Positions 12,467 to 25,350 of a stretch of 64,000 nucleotides of DNA are shown here, piece after piece. The stretch is from Viscum album. Lineage: Eukaryota; Streptophyta; Magnoliopsida; Santalales; Viscaceae. The translations under genes were made by a program, and so were the position numbers. Below the pieces are notes generated by a model. That model did not search any database, was not told where the DNA came from, and saw nothing but the letters and a program-made list of their open reading frames with translations. Location: assembly GCA_963277665.1 (NCBI GenBank), contig OY728137.1, forward strand, positions 1,175,112,670-1,175,176,669, given 5' to 3'. Positions within the stretch are counted from its first letter, which is position 1, and every line of letters begins with the position of its first letter.

Positions 12467-14299
12467 TTTAAGTATTTTCATCCCCAGAAAGTTAAAACCT
12501 AGGCATAAGGTAAGAAACTTATCCCTCCACTAGAAATCCCTCACTAGCAAACTCACTGGGGGTTTCTATGCTGCTTCCAAGCATATACTTAGGGAAACCA
12601 CCATGGTCAAACCACACTCACATCCAAGTCTGACCAGGTAAACGTCATGAAACAAAGTGGAACATGTCTCCTTAGCTTTTATAGGCATAAAATCACCAAG
12701 AACTATGGTATATCTATATTCATAGGGTCTAGGGGTACACCACATCGCTAACATGAAGTGGACTCTAACATAACTCTATAGTTCACATCCACACTTAGAT
12801 GAATTGCTTCATGAACTACTCAAGTTTCTTGCATTCTTGGTTGATGCCACACACACAAGGTTACCAATAAACAAGACTAGAGTGTAAACTCATCCAACCA
12901 TGAGAAGATAGACATGGAAATCTTGTGGCATACTTCTCATGTATTCACCTCTCTCAGAAGGAGAGTAAACCAAACCAAAAACACTGCCACAGCCACTAGT
13001 GGCATCTCAACTGAGTATGGATGGTAGGCATCCAATTAATACTATAAAAAGGGGTAAATTAGAAAAACTCCATTTGAAATGCTAGGACCATCTCTGAAAC
13101 TCCATCGAAAAACCATGCCATAAAAACATAAGTCTAAGGGAATTGTTTACAAAACCTCAGCACTATCTGCTTTGGGAATTACTGAATTGCCTGCATGGTT
13201 TTGGACATGTCAAAAAAATGAATCTTAGGGGGGGAAATCATCCCTCTTACCCATGAGTCAAAATCTAGGTCAATCTGTGCCACTTCCTCCTCAAGCTTTT
13301 ATAGTTCAAAGTTGATGCCAAGCGCATAAGGGTACTAATAAAGGGATTTCCAAATGATCACACTAGGTCTTACTAAGCCCTATTCCTATAACCAACAACA
13401 TTCCACCCAGACCCAAACACCCAGGTTAGAGGGACTCATCCACCACACCTCAATACTATCTAATTTGGGTGGCACTGAATTCCCCTCGTGGTTATTCTCG
13501 CATCATAAAAACATGAATTTGTGTGGGAAGGACCCCTCTTCCTCATGCATTCAAAGTTATGTCGAACAACCCCAACACAGGGTTCAACCGATGATCTGTT
13601 TCACCCTATTTAAACCTTGAACAAGATGTGTAAATAAAATAGTACCTTGGAATAGTGTCTAATAATTACTACTATAGAAATTAGAAAGGACATAATGCAT
13701 GCCTCTATTCATCCTCAGAGCTTCTAGGTCGAAGGCCTCTATAGCCTACAGCTATCCTCGCCCCCATCCTACAGCTCCCTAAGCCAGTTGTGGACCATGT
13801 GGGGGTGGTGGTAGAAATACATCGAACTGCCAACCACAAAATGCTACTCTCCTATATCCTTCGATACATCCACTATCTTGTGGAACTCCCTACTTCAAAA
13901 ATTGTCTATACCAAGGTAGCTCATCGACCATCTCCCCCTCAACAGTATGGTGGGTTGGAAAGTCCCTAGCAAGATGTCTCCAACCATCATAAGAATAACA
14001 TTGCCTCTCATATGGATGACCTGATCCTCGGCATGGATCCTATATTATAGTACCACATACCTAATTCTTAGCATTGGTATTCCTCCTACATCATGATTCT
14101 ACCATCTACCAGCTATTGTAGACGCCTCAGCCTTATGAACACCACTACATACCACATTTATTTGTCCCTCAACTAGGAATCTCTCTACAACCAGAGTTTT
14201 CTTCAGTACCCCCACATAGGATGTAAGTTATAAGGAGACCACACTCTATTGGATGTTTCTATGGAGGACCTTATAATAGGTTTAAGCTTTGAATAATGG

Positions 14300-14730
14300 G
14301 TCTCAAACCATATCTAGTGTGTAATATGATAGGTCTTTGATCCTCACCGAGTACTATTCCATACTCATTCTACCCTTTCAAAGAAGTAGAAGCTCCTAGA
14401 TACACACCAACCTCAACATGGCTGGGTAAAACTATTCCCTGAATAGTCTCTTGAACTCCACCCAAGTGATTTTCGCCTTCTCATGGGACTAAGTCACTAG
14501 ACTCCACCATCACCCTACTGAACTGTGAAGAAGGATTTCCACTAGGACAACTATCTGATAGGGAGGTACCCTCATGAGGTAGAAAACACACGTGACTACC
14601 ACAAGTTAGTCCCCAGCTGCCTGGGGGTCTAGATCACCCCGGTACCCCATAGGTTGCTGCCTCTAGAACTTGTGGAATGCACTCATCCTATGCACATCCT
14701 CGTCCTGAACTATTGGGACAACCAGATGCT
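14300..14730 (-). pseudogene. Decayed Ty3/gypsy gag (capsid region)
   Basis: Minus-strand translation gives short islands recognisable as plant Ty3/gypsy Gag capsid. Around 14475-14431 there is ITWVEFKRLFRE followed by a Y/F-P-A-x-L-R segment, matching the usual ITWEEFKxxFxxKYFP block. About 45 residues later (14383-14350) there is KGRMSMEYYSVRIKDLS, matching the QGxMSVxEYxxKFxxLS block. In the intact family Gag forms the virus-like particle that packages element RNA. Here stop codons interrupt the frame between and inside the islands, so no product is expected. A CCHC zinc knuckle was not found downstream. Identification rests on spacing and pattern of known family motifs, not on a database search. 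Confidence 0.65.
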
Positions 14731-15160
14731 CAACAGGCATTGGCTCAACTGGTTGACCACCTAGAAGAAATTCCTCAGAACCATTGCCCTACACTAAATC
14801 CTCATCAGGGGTAGATATTCATCATAATCCCACCATGGAACCCTATCTAGATATCATCACGAAGGAGTCCTTAAATAGAATCAATACAATCCATGGTCAA
14901 GTGTATATTTGGGGAGATAACTTAAGAAGGAAAATAAAAAATCAAAACCTATTCTTATATGATGAATGTACCATTATTTCTATTTGACCGGTTTCCTAAT
15001 ATAACAAGTCCAAAATCAGGTTATCAGATTCTTGGTGAATGGATACGTCGACCACAACACCAACACTCGAACCTCTATCCTGGGAGATGAAATTGAAACA
15101 CCCTAAAATTATCTCTATTTAGCCCAAAATAAGATTACGACATTGAGATCCAAAAATGGA

Positions 15161-15176
15161 ACCTAATCTAATACCA
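15161..15176 (-). other. Primer binding site, tRNA-iMet type (decayed)
   Basis: Minus strand TGGTATTAGATTAGGT sits 13 bases inside the 5' LTR end and matches the initiator-Met primer site TGGTATCAGAGC in most positions, differing mainly by C-to-T type changes. It fixes the element's orientation as minus. Confidence 0.75.
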
Positions 15177-15189
15177 CTATATCACAGAC

Positions 15190-18100
15190 TGACCCAATAG
15201 GTCCTGGTCCATAACTCTCCAAGCCTGCCTCTAATAAGACAGGGGCTGGTGAATAGCATTGAGTAGGCTTATCACATAGATAGGAGGCCTTTTCTTAAGG
15301 TACTTGTACGCACTCACCCACAAACACCTTGATGAAATAGTATAGAGATATAGAAAAATAGAAACTAAAATTTATGCATACAACTATCCAAAACCATAGT
15401 GCAAAAAAAGTACTAAAAGTTTAAAAATGTAAAAACATCCATCTTCCAAAGGAAAAATGTAAAAGCATCCAAACTGTTCAAAAGGAGGGGATCAATTTCA
15501 AAAGCAAATATCCTTAATATCTTCAACCCATATTTGGTAAACACATCGATCGGTCTATCTCACTAAACTTCACCTTCCTCGGGTCCTTCGGGGACTCTGT
15601 CAAAAGGCCTGAGGTCTACATAAGACAAAACAAGTGTAGGAAAAACCCATGTAAGGGTGATTATAAAAATACTCAGTAGGCACCCCAAAATCCCAAAATA
15701 AAAGGGATAAAATGAAAGTAAATATTCCGCTAAACCTATCCATAGGGAACTCAATTGAGAGAGAAACTCCATCTCGAACCATCCTTGGCTATACATGACT
15801 AGTCAGCTCAGTCCACAAGGGGTTTCAAACCAAACATGTGACAACTCCACAAGGACCCCCATATATACTTGACTCAATATCCTGGTCTCATGAGGTTCTG
15901 ACCTTATATCTAGTGACATGATTCTACTCAAGGATACAATGGTAACATAAAAAACTAGGAGATTAGACTCCATGAGCTCATTCATCTCAAATGGGACCCA
16001 TCCAAGAGATGCGATCTATTGGGAACAACTCTCTAGGTTTATCTATAGTGCCTAGAAATAGAGGTCCTACCAAAGAAAACCTATGCAAGGTCATAAGAAA
16101 CACAAGGGGAGAAACCTTCCCCTCACCACTACACATAGTTGAGGGATCACTATTCTAGACTATGCAAAGTAGGCTTCCTCTCTAACAAGAGATAATGGAG
16201 GGACCTACATTGCGCCACTTCCCTGTAGTTGAGGGGGTACTATCTTCTTACTGACCTATGAAACCTCTGTTTCTCCTGAATGCAGTGGCCTGAACCTTAG
16301 TCTATTGAGAGAGAACTGACTCATAACTAGGTATTATGTGTAACTAGTGAATAATACAGCTCCTCGCAAATATACTCAATAGACAAGGGAAATTTCTACA
16401 CACTCTTACTCAGAGATAGGGGAGTACTGCTTCATAGGTGAGGACTCACACCCAAGTCCAAAAGGGGAGTACCACTCTTTGCCTAAAGGACCTGCACCCT
16501 GTTATGATAGTGAGAACCACTCTACTATATTATTAACTTAGGGGGAACCTCACACTGACACGATGGGGGAGAACTGACCACGGTCTAGAGGACATGCTCC
16601 CTAACATGGTAGGTAAGTACCAACTCTGCTGAGTTAACATGTATATAAGACCCACACCCTAGAGTTATAGGGGAGTTTTGACTCCTAGGATAGAGGAACC
16701 ACGCCCTATTATGATAGGGGAGTACCCACTCTATCCATATGTCGCATATAGAGGACCTGCACACTGAAACGACAGGGGAGTAAAAACTCCACAGATAGAT
16801 GACCCACACCCTGGTCCAATAGGGAAGTAAATACTCTATCTGGACAACATTTATGGAGGTCCCTCACCCTAGTACAATAGGGGATCACACTCTCCAACTA
16901 TAAAAATGATAGAGGGAACCCACACCCTAATCTATCAGGGGAGTACCAAACCCGAATTAACTAGCCAATGGTATAGAACCTACGCCCAAAATGTGGGGAG
17001 TCATGTATCTACCAAAGTATAGAGGTAAGGGAAGATTACACCCTAATTCCATAGGGTATTACCAGTCCTAGTGTCACTCGTATGAACCAAACTGATCTAC
17101 AATAATGTTTAAGCATCACTGAAAGAAGTTTCATGCTTATCATACTTGACATTGCAACATTGTCGTAGGTAGGGGACTCATGCCCTGATAAAATAAGAGA
17201 GCATTGATCTACCAGCCTAAAGAGTTCAGGGGACCCACATCCTAAGGTGAAAGGTAAGAGTACTAATCCCAATGTAAACTCAGTGATCCACCTTGATCAC
17301 TGCCCAAGGATAAGCACCACTAAAAAAGTGTCTTTTAAAAACACCCCACCTTGTATCTCATAGGTTGAAATGGAGGCCACCATTTTATTCTACAAGGAAA
17401 AATTCTAAAGATATTCTACTCAAATTATTGAATCCAAGTTCTAGATAATGTGATATAGAAGGTGGAATATCTCAAGAAGATCCAAAAGAAGTACATGACA
17501 TCCACTGGGGTCCACATGGTATGTGAACTCTCCCAAGAACCTGGTCATGTATCATGTCTACATGGTTTTCTAACCCATGTAGGGTTACATGGCTTGTACA
17601 ACCTATACTTTTAATTTTCGACTTCAATCATCCCCAATTTGTGTTCCTCTTCCACACGATCAGCTAACATTGTCCCTCACACACCGTGTAACCCATGCTA
17701 TATGGCGTGTTCATGCTAAACAACCACTTGGCTATGTGGTTTTTATGTGCTTGTTTCCAGTTCCCTATGTCTGTGAAATTTGGCTATGTACTTTTACACA
17801 GCCATGTACCATCACACGGATACCCCTATCCATGTCCTCTAGACACAAAGGTTGGGTCACTACATGGAGTTTATCCCTGGTACATGGCGTGTAGTCCCCA
17901 AAAGTCTTCTTCCCCGAATAGAAAGTGACACACTGTGTGTATCACTGGCCTACACGCCATGTAGACGATAATTCTAGTTTTTAATTACCTTTAAAACTTT
18001 CCAATTCACCCCATTTTACCTCCAAACCTAAAAAACAACCTAGAAGGGATCTCTAGCATTCGTAATAGGTCTCTAAAAACATTAAAAAAAAAAGAAAAAC

Positions 18101-18691
18101 AAAGGGGTTCTGGACCAAAACTCAAAATCACCTGCCTCAAGAGAAAAAAATTATGCTTTTCGTGTAGAAATATGCTTGGATCATTATTATCCTCAATCTG
18201 ATGTTGATCAGTGCCAAGAACGGAGATCAACAGTGCTTCTTCACTTTGATTCTTGCTCGATTTTCATTTGTCTCCAAAGTGAGGAGAGGAGAGGAGTGTC
18301 TCACCTTTGGTGGTGCACACCCATAGTGAGGGGGGAATTAGGTTAGTAAATTAATTAAATATCCATTTAACTAATTATTACGCCTCATAACACCCCTCCA
18401 ACTCACCTCCGACCAAAACTCTCCGCACATGAAACGTTATGTCATGCCTACGATAGACTTGACATTCTGAACTCAATCATGGCCTTATATTTTTGATCTA
18501 AGACTCCCCTCGGTAGTTCTTCCACATTTCAAGAGAAACTTTATGCACATGACAAAAATATATTTAATATTTTTTAAATCAATACATTGAGGATCTCTGA
18601 GCCTTGTATTCTCACACTAACTCAACGCTTGGCTTTGAAAATATTCTTAGAAGTATTCCAAAGTCTTACAGGTCAAACCTTTGTCACTAAA
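15190..18691 (-). repeat. 5' LTR of the minus-strand Ty3/gypsy element
   Basis: Partner of the LTR at 8930-12455, with the same order of blocks. The right border, by alignment to TGTAG at 12455, is at 18691, where the sequence is decayed to TTTAG on the minus strand. The embedded GGGGAGTACC minisatellite lies at about 16300-17280. Confidence 0.83.
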
Positions 18692-20589
18692 TCTACCTTC
18701 ATGGATATCCTGAGACCAAATATTGGAGATAGAATATATATTGTTTAGGTTCCTCATTAGTTTTATCTCCTTTTTTCTTTATGAATTCTTTTCTACTTAT
18801 CCTTCCCTGTTATTCTATCATTACTTGAGTGATAGGGTAGAGAAACCCTCTATCAGGATTATATAGCCGAAGTGGGAATTTGTTGTTGTATTTATACCTT
18901 ATTCTTTATTCATGTATTTGGATTTATACAATTTATTGAACCAATTTCCAATCCCTTTATTTTATTTTTTATCCTGACCATTGGTATTTTAATCTGAAAG
19001 AAACATTATAAATTGAACAATTAGTTACCCTAAATCAAGGCATGACTATTGTCACATTCAGGGTGACTGAGTTTAAAAATGGTTGTGAGAGAACTCGATT
19101 CAGTAAAAACCTAAATTATTGGACTAAAGAAATATGGTATTTCCACATCAAGGATGAGATACCATGAGCATTTGATATCCCTATTATTGACCCCAACACT
19201 AAAAATAGATTAATAAAATTATTTTCTAAAATACGATTTCTCCTAAACCCTGAAACTAAAAAATCCAAGAATTCCATTCAAATCTAATTTCAAACCAATC
19301 AGTGTTCTTTTCTTTCATCTTTGATTTTTTTAAAATCAATAAAACCTTACCTTTCATCACCTCATTCTTAAATTAAAATTAATCAATTCTTTTGGAAACC
19401 TAATTAAACTAATTAACCATCTCTTTGGTTATAACCTCGAACTTTCTTAATACTATATTTTAATTAATTATGTTGCATAGTTTTAGTTTTTATAAATTAT
19501 TTATTTTCATTAGACCTATGTGAAATAATGATTCTCTTTTGGATTATCAATCATGGTTATTATTTCACTAGAAAAAGTATTTTGCAATTAGGTTATGATT
19601 CCCATTAAAAATTAGATTAGTGTATAATATATCTCTCACTGAGTAGTGAGGTATAAGATTAGAATAGTTACACTTTGGGCTGAACTAATATAAAAATTAC
19701 TTTTTTCTTTTATTTTTTCTACAAATTAACACTCTTAAATATCATTAATAATTAATTAAGATAATTAATCTATTTCTATAATATATTATAATCTTCTCTA
19801 TTCACCCCCCCCCCCCCACCCGCCTTATAGACCATATGACATCACCCATCAGGACATAACATCTACTACCTAATGAATGTATTTTACCATATTCATTTTA
19901 TTCATGGATTTTGCAGAGTCATATCATGTTATCTCTTTAAATGGCCTTTTATTCTAAAGATACCCATAATTTAAGGTTTTTTCTTAACTCAACTCCCTTC
20001 ATTCAATTAAAATGATTATTATTGAACTTATTTATTACAATATTGAATTCTTCTACCCTAAGATTTTGTTTAATGTTACTTTTTATTTTTTTATGGTGGA
20101 AATAACCTTATATTTCAAATATTTTACCTTGATAAATTTTCTTTCTAAAAAATATATCATTGTTAAAAATAATTATTGTCCACTTTAATGATAGTTTCAC
20201 CTCCTTGTCCATATTTTATTTTCACACCATTTTTTAACTTTATAATTGTAATCCTAATTATGTGTTATTTCAAGTGACCTCCATATTTTCCTTATCCAAT
20301 TTCAAAAGGGAATTTTTGTTACTCTTTTTATGATGTGGTTTTTCAAAAAGGGTATTTTAAAATTTTTAAAAAGGTTTTCCATCCTTTCTAATAAAATGTT
20401 TCATTGTTATTATATTAATTCATATCTTATGGTATGCCAAGACTTATTCTATTAAATTAATTTTTAAAAAGTTTCCCAATCCTTTCAAAATATTTTAAAA
20501 AATTTCCCTCATGAAAGTAACGTTTCCCTATACTAATTTCTGTTCCAAATTTTAAAAACGTCACAATTTTAAATTTACTCTTTTTACTA
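18692..20589. other. AT-rich region, no gene seen
   Basis: Stop-rich in all frames. A run of 13 C at 19805-19817, followed by ACCCG and preceded by CTCTATTCA, resembles the C-run found near the ends of some plant copia LTRs, but I found no partner copy. Nothing else is assignable. Confidence 0.4.
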
Positions 20590-21060
20590 TTTTATGATCT
20601 CATGGATCATGTTTATTGACTCATGTTTCCATGTTATTTGGATTCATTTATTTTTTTATTCCAAGACTTATTCCATGATTTAGGATCTATGATTTTCTGG
20701 GTATAATTTTCTTATTTATATTGATTATACCCATATGCTCATCTTATTCTCACTTATGATCATTGATTGTTATCACTTATGTTTACCCTTTTTGTTCATT
20801 TGAGCTCATCACTTTCTTATATTTTTATTTTATGAGGTTATAAAGATGACTATGAAACATAAAAAATATATAATGGATTCTGTTGTGGATCAATTATAGA
20901 GAAATGATCATAAGGATTTTACAAAACAAATCTATATAGCTAATACTCAAAGAGACTAAACTTTCTATTCTTAGGATTATGATATTATTTTTTTGAAGTT
21001 TAATGTTTAAGTTATATAAATATTTTCAAATAAAACATGTTTATCATGGGACACTATAAA
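20590..21060 (+). repeat. LTR 3'-end fragment, plus orientation
   Basis: Aligns in reverse complement with 21318-21785. Shared blocks include CTCATGGATCATGTTTA, ATTGATTATACCCATATGCT, CTTATTCTCACTTA, GATTGTTATCACTTAT, CACTTTCTTAT and TTCTTAGGATT. It ends at CACTATA, the same end-plus-spacer seen at 56667. The TTTACCC..GAGCTCA..CTTTCTTAT block also occurs in the long LTRs near 56430 and 63690, placing it in a related LTR family. No primer site survives beyond it. Confidence 0.65.
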
Positions 21061-21295
21061 ACACTTAATTTTCTATATTATTACCCATAGTTACATCTTT
21101 TCCAAATCCTGCATCACTTATTATATCCAGATAGGGATGTTATTTATAGTAAAACTATGAAATCTCTACTTTACCAAAATTTCAGGATTTTATCTTATAC
21201 TTAGACTTATCTCTTAATCTTTTTCATAAGTATTTAACTAATTTTATCTAATCCTAATTGAAAAAAAAGTAAATTAATCATCAAAAATAAATAAG

Positions 21296-21310
21296 CATAA
21301 TATAATACCA
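21296..21310 (-). other. Primer binding site remnant, tRNA-iMet type
   Basis: Minus strand TGGTATTATATTATG follows the LTR end at 21318 after a 7-base spacer and resembles TGGTATCAGAGC. It supports reading 21318 as the 3' end of an LTR on the minus strand. Confidence 0.55.
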
Positions 21311-21317
21311 ATTATAG

Positions 21318-22750
21318 TGACCTGATATAGACTTATCTATATTTTACATCATCTCCATAATCAAAACATTACATCTCATAAAAAATCACACAATCCTAAG
21401 AATGGAAGGTTTACTTCCTTTGAGGACAAGTTATATGGGAAAATAATTATATAACTTGTGATCATTTATCTATAATCGAACCACACTACTTCCATTCTAG
21501 ACTATTCATAAGTTAAAGACATCTTCATAACCTGATAGAAGAAAACATAAGAAAGTGGTGATCTTAGATTCTCAGAAAGGGAAAAGATAAGTGATAACAA
21601 TCAACGATCTTAAGTGAGAATAAGATAAGCATATGGGTATAATCAATATATGTAATAAAATCATACCCCACAAATCATAGATTAAAATTAATGAGTCATG
21701 GAATTATTCTTGGAATACCATAATACATGAATCAAAAGATTGTGGATACATTAGTCAGTAAACATGATCCATGAGAGCATAACATAGGCATAAGAATATG
21801 AATAAGAGTGTGTCATAAATATAGGAATAAGAAAATATATCATCTTGATCATATCCTAAGAATAATTTTTCCCATGAATAGACTTGTGTGAATATCTTGA
21901 ACATAATTATACTAAATCATGACCATCAAAGCATAGATTAACTTCAATTATACCCACACACAACCTTGTGAGCATAGCTAAACCAAAATTAAACCCATGT
22001 ACAAACTTATGGGAATAGGTAAAAAGAAATTATACCCACACAAAACATTATGATCATATATTAACCTCAAATATACCCACACACAACCTTATGATAATAG
22101 ATTAACTACAATTATATCCCCACACAACCTTGTTAGCATAGATAAACTGAAATTGTACCTGCACCCAACATCAATATCTAATGACATATAAAATATTAAC
22201 CAATGAATTGGATAGTGATATAGGATAAAACCTATAATTCATATATACTTATATATTAAACTTAGAAATCATTCACTTTTCAAATAATAAGGAAACCATA
22301 GAAATAAACTGGGTTTTATAAAACATCCATATGGTATAAAATACTAGCATAAATAAAATTTCTTTATACTGAAAACCTAATCACCCAAAATAATCACAAA
22401 ATAAAATAAAAATATAGGGTTAAACATGAATCATAACTCTATAAGAGATAGATAATTTTCAATATAGTGAGTAAAATGAAAACAAAATCATGAAAATATA
22501 TTTCTTGAAAACATTTTTTATCCATCTATATAAAACACATGGGTACGAGCCTCTTTTCAAAAAACCTCATTTGTTTTAAAAAAATTGAAAATAAACCCTT
22601 TAATGGAAATGGATTTAAATCAAAAATATTTTTACTTGGTAATAAAAGTGAGAGAATCATTGAAAATAGAAATCCTTGTAAGAATAAAATTTAATAAGAA
22701 ATTGTATAATTCAAATAAATGAGTTTGAGTTCTCAAGTCCCTTACAACAT
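21318..22750 (-). repeat. LTR, minus orientation, facing the fragment at 20590
   Basis: The minus-strand LTR ends CA at 21318, then spacer CTATAAT, then a primer-site-like TGGTATTA. This is the same arrangement as at 56667-56684 in the large element. The first ~470 bases form an inverted repeat with 20590-21060, with about 257 bases between the arms. Further right it contains a 41-bp minisatellite and A/T-rich sequence with TTTTCAA/GTTTTAAA words similar to the 4.9 kb LTRs. The outer border is approximate. Confidence 0.6.
21941..22170. repeat. 41-bp minisatellite, about 5-6 copies
   Basis: The landmark TACCCACACA or a variant occurs at 21951, 21991, 22033, 22074, 22115 and 22156, spacing 40-42 bases. 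The unit contains ACAACCTTATG, then ATAGATTAAC, then AATTATACCC. It lies inside the minus-oriented LTR. Confidence 0.85.
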
Positions 22751-23905
22751 TGGTATATTTTGAATAAAAATGCATTTAAATAATTAAAATGATATTGATA
22801 TTAAATCCACATTAATAAAAGTAAATTTTTAAAATACATTCATTATGTATTAATCACACCATATTAAATATATCATGGTGTATACTAATAAATATGTCTC
22901 CAAAAATTAAATTTGAAACAAAAAACATCTTCCCTTAAATTCTTACTTAGTTCATCACAATATAACTTATGGTATAACAAACATAAACATATTAATAAAC
23001 TATTTAATAACATTATTCATGTATATAACTTATTATAAACTTCATTTATAATTATTCTCTATATGTATATTAGTTAATTATTATCTATTTTCACATCAAG
23101 TGTTAGTAGTCATGATCGTTTTGAACAAGTTTGTAATAGTACTATTATTATTCATTATTTTCCTAAAGTCCATCATTCCCAGGTTATAAAAGGTACATGA
23201 ATTTTTTTATATAATAATTTATAATTTTATAAATTATTTCTATTCTATTTTTGGTTAAAATCATAAATATGAATTTAGAGATAAGTATTTTTCAATGATT
23301 CATAGCAAACAAAATACATTTTACTAAATAATGAGTTAATTTTTATATAAACATTACAAATAAAAATCTCATTATCTAATTATTTTTATAATATATTAAT
23401 AGATATTAAATTATCATATTCATCCATTATATAGATTTAGATAATTGTTCAAGTAGATTGTTAAACCAACCCAAAAAATAATATACCATAATTAATGGAT
23501 TATTGGGAAGTGATTTAGTTCTACTATCAATATACCAGAATCATAGTGATATTATATAGTTTTTATTTTTGTGACATATCATAATTATAAATAATTAAAA
23601 GAATAATATAAAATATAAGAATTTATTTCTTAGTATGACGAAATCATTTTTTGCACATATAATGCTCTTTTTGATAGTTGAATTTATCATACGTATTTAT
23701 TGATTATATTGTTAACAAGTTGTCCAATTTATATTTAAAAATCATAATAATTTCATAAACATCATATTTATCTATTAAATCCATTCACATGACCATCCAT
23801 GTTAGGTTGTTATGAAAATAAATACATATTTTAATCATTCTATGGAGACAGTATTTTATATGTACGCATGATTTCATTTTCCATAGGATAATAGAAATAA
23901 TTAGT
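22751..23905. other. AT-rich region, no gene seen
   Basis: No domain or long frame. The block near 23770-23870 (GACCATCCATG..GTTATGAAAA) resembles 31230-31335 beyond the copia 3' LTR, so the flanks of that element share a local repeat. Confidence 0.45.
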
Positions 23906-24665
23906 TGTTGGATGTGCACTAAAAATGTACATGAATGAGATGAATGTACACATTTATTAATGATTCAGGAGAAAAATATATATATAATATATGATATTAT
24001 ATATATGAATGTACATTTAATATGTACATATGATGCATGTATTATTTCATGCATGTGATTCATAAAATATATATATATATATATCATGTATGTGACACAT
24101 AAGAACAATAAATAAATATGTGTGTGTTATATATTTATTTATTATTAATTCTCCCAAATTATTTCTTAAGTTACAATCCATTTATGAGTGGATTAGAGGC
24201 TTTAGTTCATTGAAACCATTCAATGAATTATACTCTAACTTGAATAAATGAATATGATGTGTTGGAAATGCCTTAGGCTTAATCTATATAAGAGGATTGG
24301 ATCCTATCCTATTGGGTTTGTGTGGAATATGACATGTATGAGCCTCTTCTCTTCCTCTCAAAATTCTTTTTATCTCATGGAGAAGGCATTACCACCCCTT
24401 TGGATTACGACTATCCCCATGAAGCATTTTTGGATCCATTGGTCGGTGTCCCCCACCCCCAAGAGGTAGGGTACTTTTATTCAATAATTTTAGTTATATA
24501 CCTCAAGCACACACTACCTAAGGAACAATATAACTATTGTTTCTAAAGTTTTTCCAAGATCCCTTTTTTTCTTTTTACTCGCACATTATTATTCTTGAAG
24601 ATATATCCCCAGTGATTAGGTTTAATTACATTATTTATAATCATTTGATGTTTATAAGAAATTCA
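23906..24665 (+). repeat. 5' LTR of copia-type element
   Basis: Aligns with 30411-31177. Shared blocks include GGTGCATGTATTATTTCATG/GATGCATGTATTATTTCATG, AACCATTCAATGAATTA, TGGATCCATTGG and the C-run followed by AGAGGTAGGGT. It ends CA at 24665. The following TAAGTGGTGTAATA is a decayed TGGTATCAGAGC-type primer site. AT microsatellites inside the LTR differ in length between copies. Confidence 0.85.
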
Positions 24666-24769
24666 TAAGTGGTGTAATATAATGATTCTTAATGAATATA
24701 CTATTTTTGATTCATTGGTTTTCATAGAAAAATAAGATACATTGTTTTCATAAAACTGTAAATATGTAA

Positions 24770-25350
24770 CATTCCCTTACGTGACTTTCATATAGGTAAA
24801 TTTAATTAACCATTACGTAGGTTGGATGTATAATTATAATACCCTTAAACATATGGTATTTTTAAGGGTAACCTTGCTATTACCTTTATGCCAATTATGT
24901 TCATAATGGTAGTACGAGCATACAGAAATGCAGTATTTTTCATTAAGGTATTTTTTACTTTACCTTTACACAATACCATTACGTAGATGGTCTTTGTAAG
25001 GGTAACCTCACTGATTACCTTTACAAAAGTGTGCCATGTAAAGGTATTAGCTTTATCCAAGGTGTTTGTATAAGGTTAGATAGAACTTTTACCCTTATGC
25101 ATAAAGGTAATGGAACTGTGTAAATGTATCAAATGTTTATATTAACACAACGTGTGAAAAATACATAGTAGACTTGAACAAAGGAGTTTTGTAAATGTAG
25201 TAAATATACTAAAGGAAGTTTCATGAAGTTAATATGTGTATTAACATTATGTGGTGGCCAAAAACATCACTACCATTACATAAGGTGTTTGTGTATGGGT
25301 AATAAGGGAATACCCTAATGCAGAGTATGAATGTTGTATAAGGGTAAACA
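24770..25350. mobile_element. Small DNA-transposon-like repeat rich in GGGTAA/TTACC motifs
   Basis: A dense cluster of TTACCTTTA(C/T), TAAGGGTAACCT and ACCATTACGTA words occurs in both orientations, not seen elsewhere in the window. Edges are near GTAACATTCCCTTACG (about 24772) and its loose inverted counterpart TAAGGGTAAAC (about 25343). Sub-terminal motif clusters of this kind are typical of CACTA or other DNA transposons, but the ends do not give a clean terminal inverted repeat and no target duplication was found. There is no coding capacity. Confidence 0.4.

Larger units (their letters stand above)
12456..15189 (-). other. Internal region of the minus-strand element
   Basis: This is the 2.7 kb between the LTRs. 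The 5' part (minus strand, about 14730 down to 14300) carries gag similarity. The rest is stop-rich. Two related blocks occur in direct orientation. One pair is near 12818 and 13292 (CTCAAG..GTTGATGCCA). The other is near 13158 and 13447 (CCTCA.CACTATCT). Confidence 0.7.
8930..18691 (-). mobile_element. Ty3/gypsy element, long LTRs, gag remnant only
   Basis: Two direct repeats of about 3.5 kb (8930-12455 and 15190-18691) flank a 2.7 kb internal region. On the minus strand the repeats start TGTAGTGACCC (12455) and its decayed equivalent (18691). A tRNA-iMet-type primer site lies at 15161-15176, just inside the 5' LTR, and a purine tract precedes the 3' LTR. Decayed gag is the only coding remnant seen; no reverse transcriptase or integrase motif was found. 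Either pol was lost or the family was non-autonomous and mobilised in trans. The left border is uncertain by about 15 bases and no target duplication could be confirmed. Confidence 0.85.

Noticed and set aside
17589..17928. Overlapping 101- and 77-codon plus-strand frames
   Set aside because: They are antisense to the minus-strand LTR and not preserved in the partner LTR at about 11300-11650.
19805..19817. Run of 13 C as a copia LTR end
   Set aside because: No partner copy or primer site could be found nearby, so it was left only as a note.
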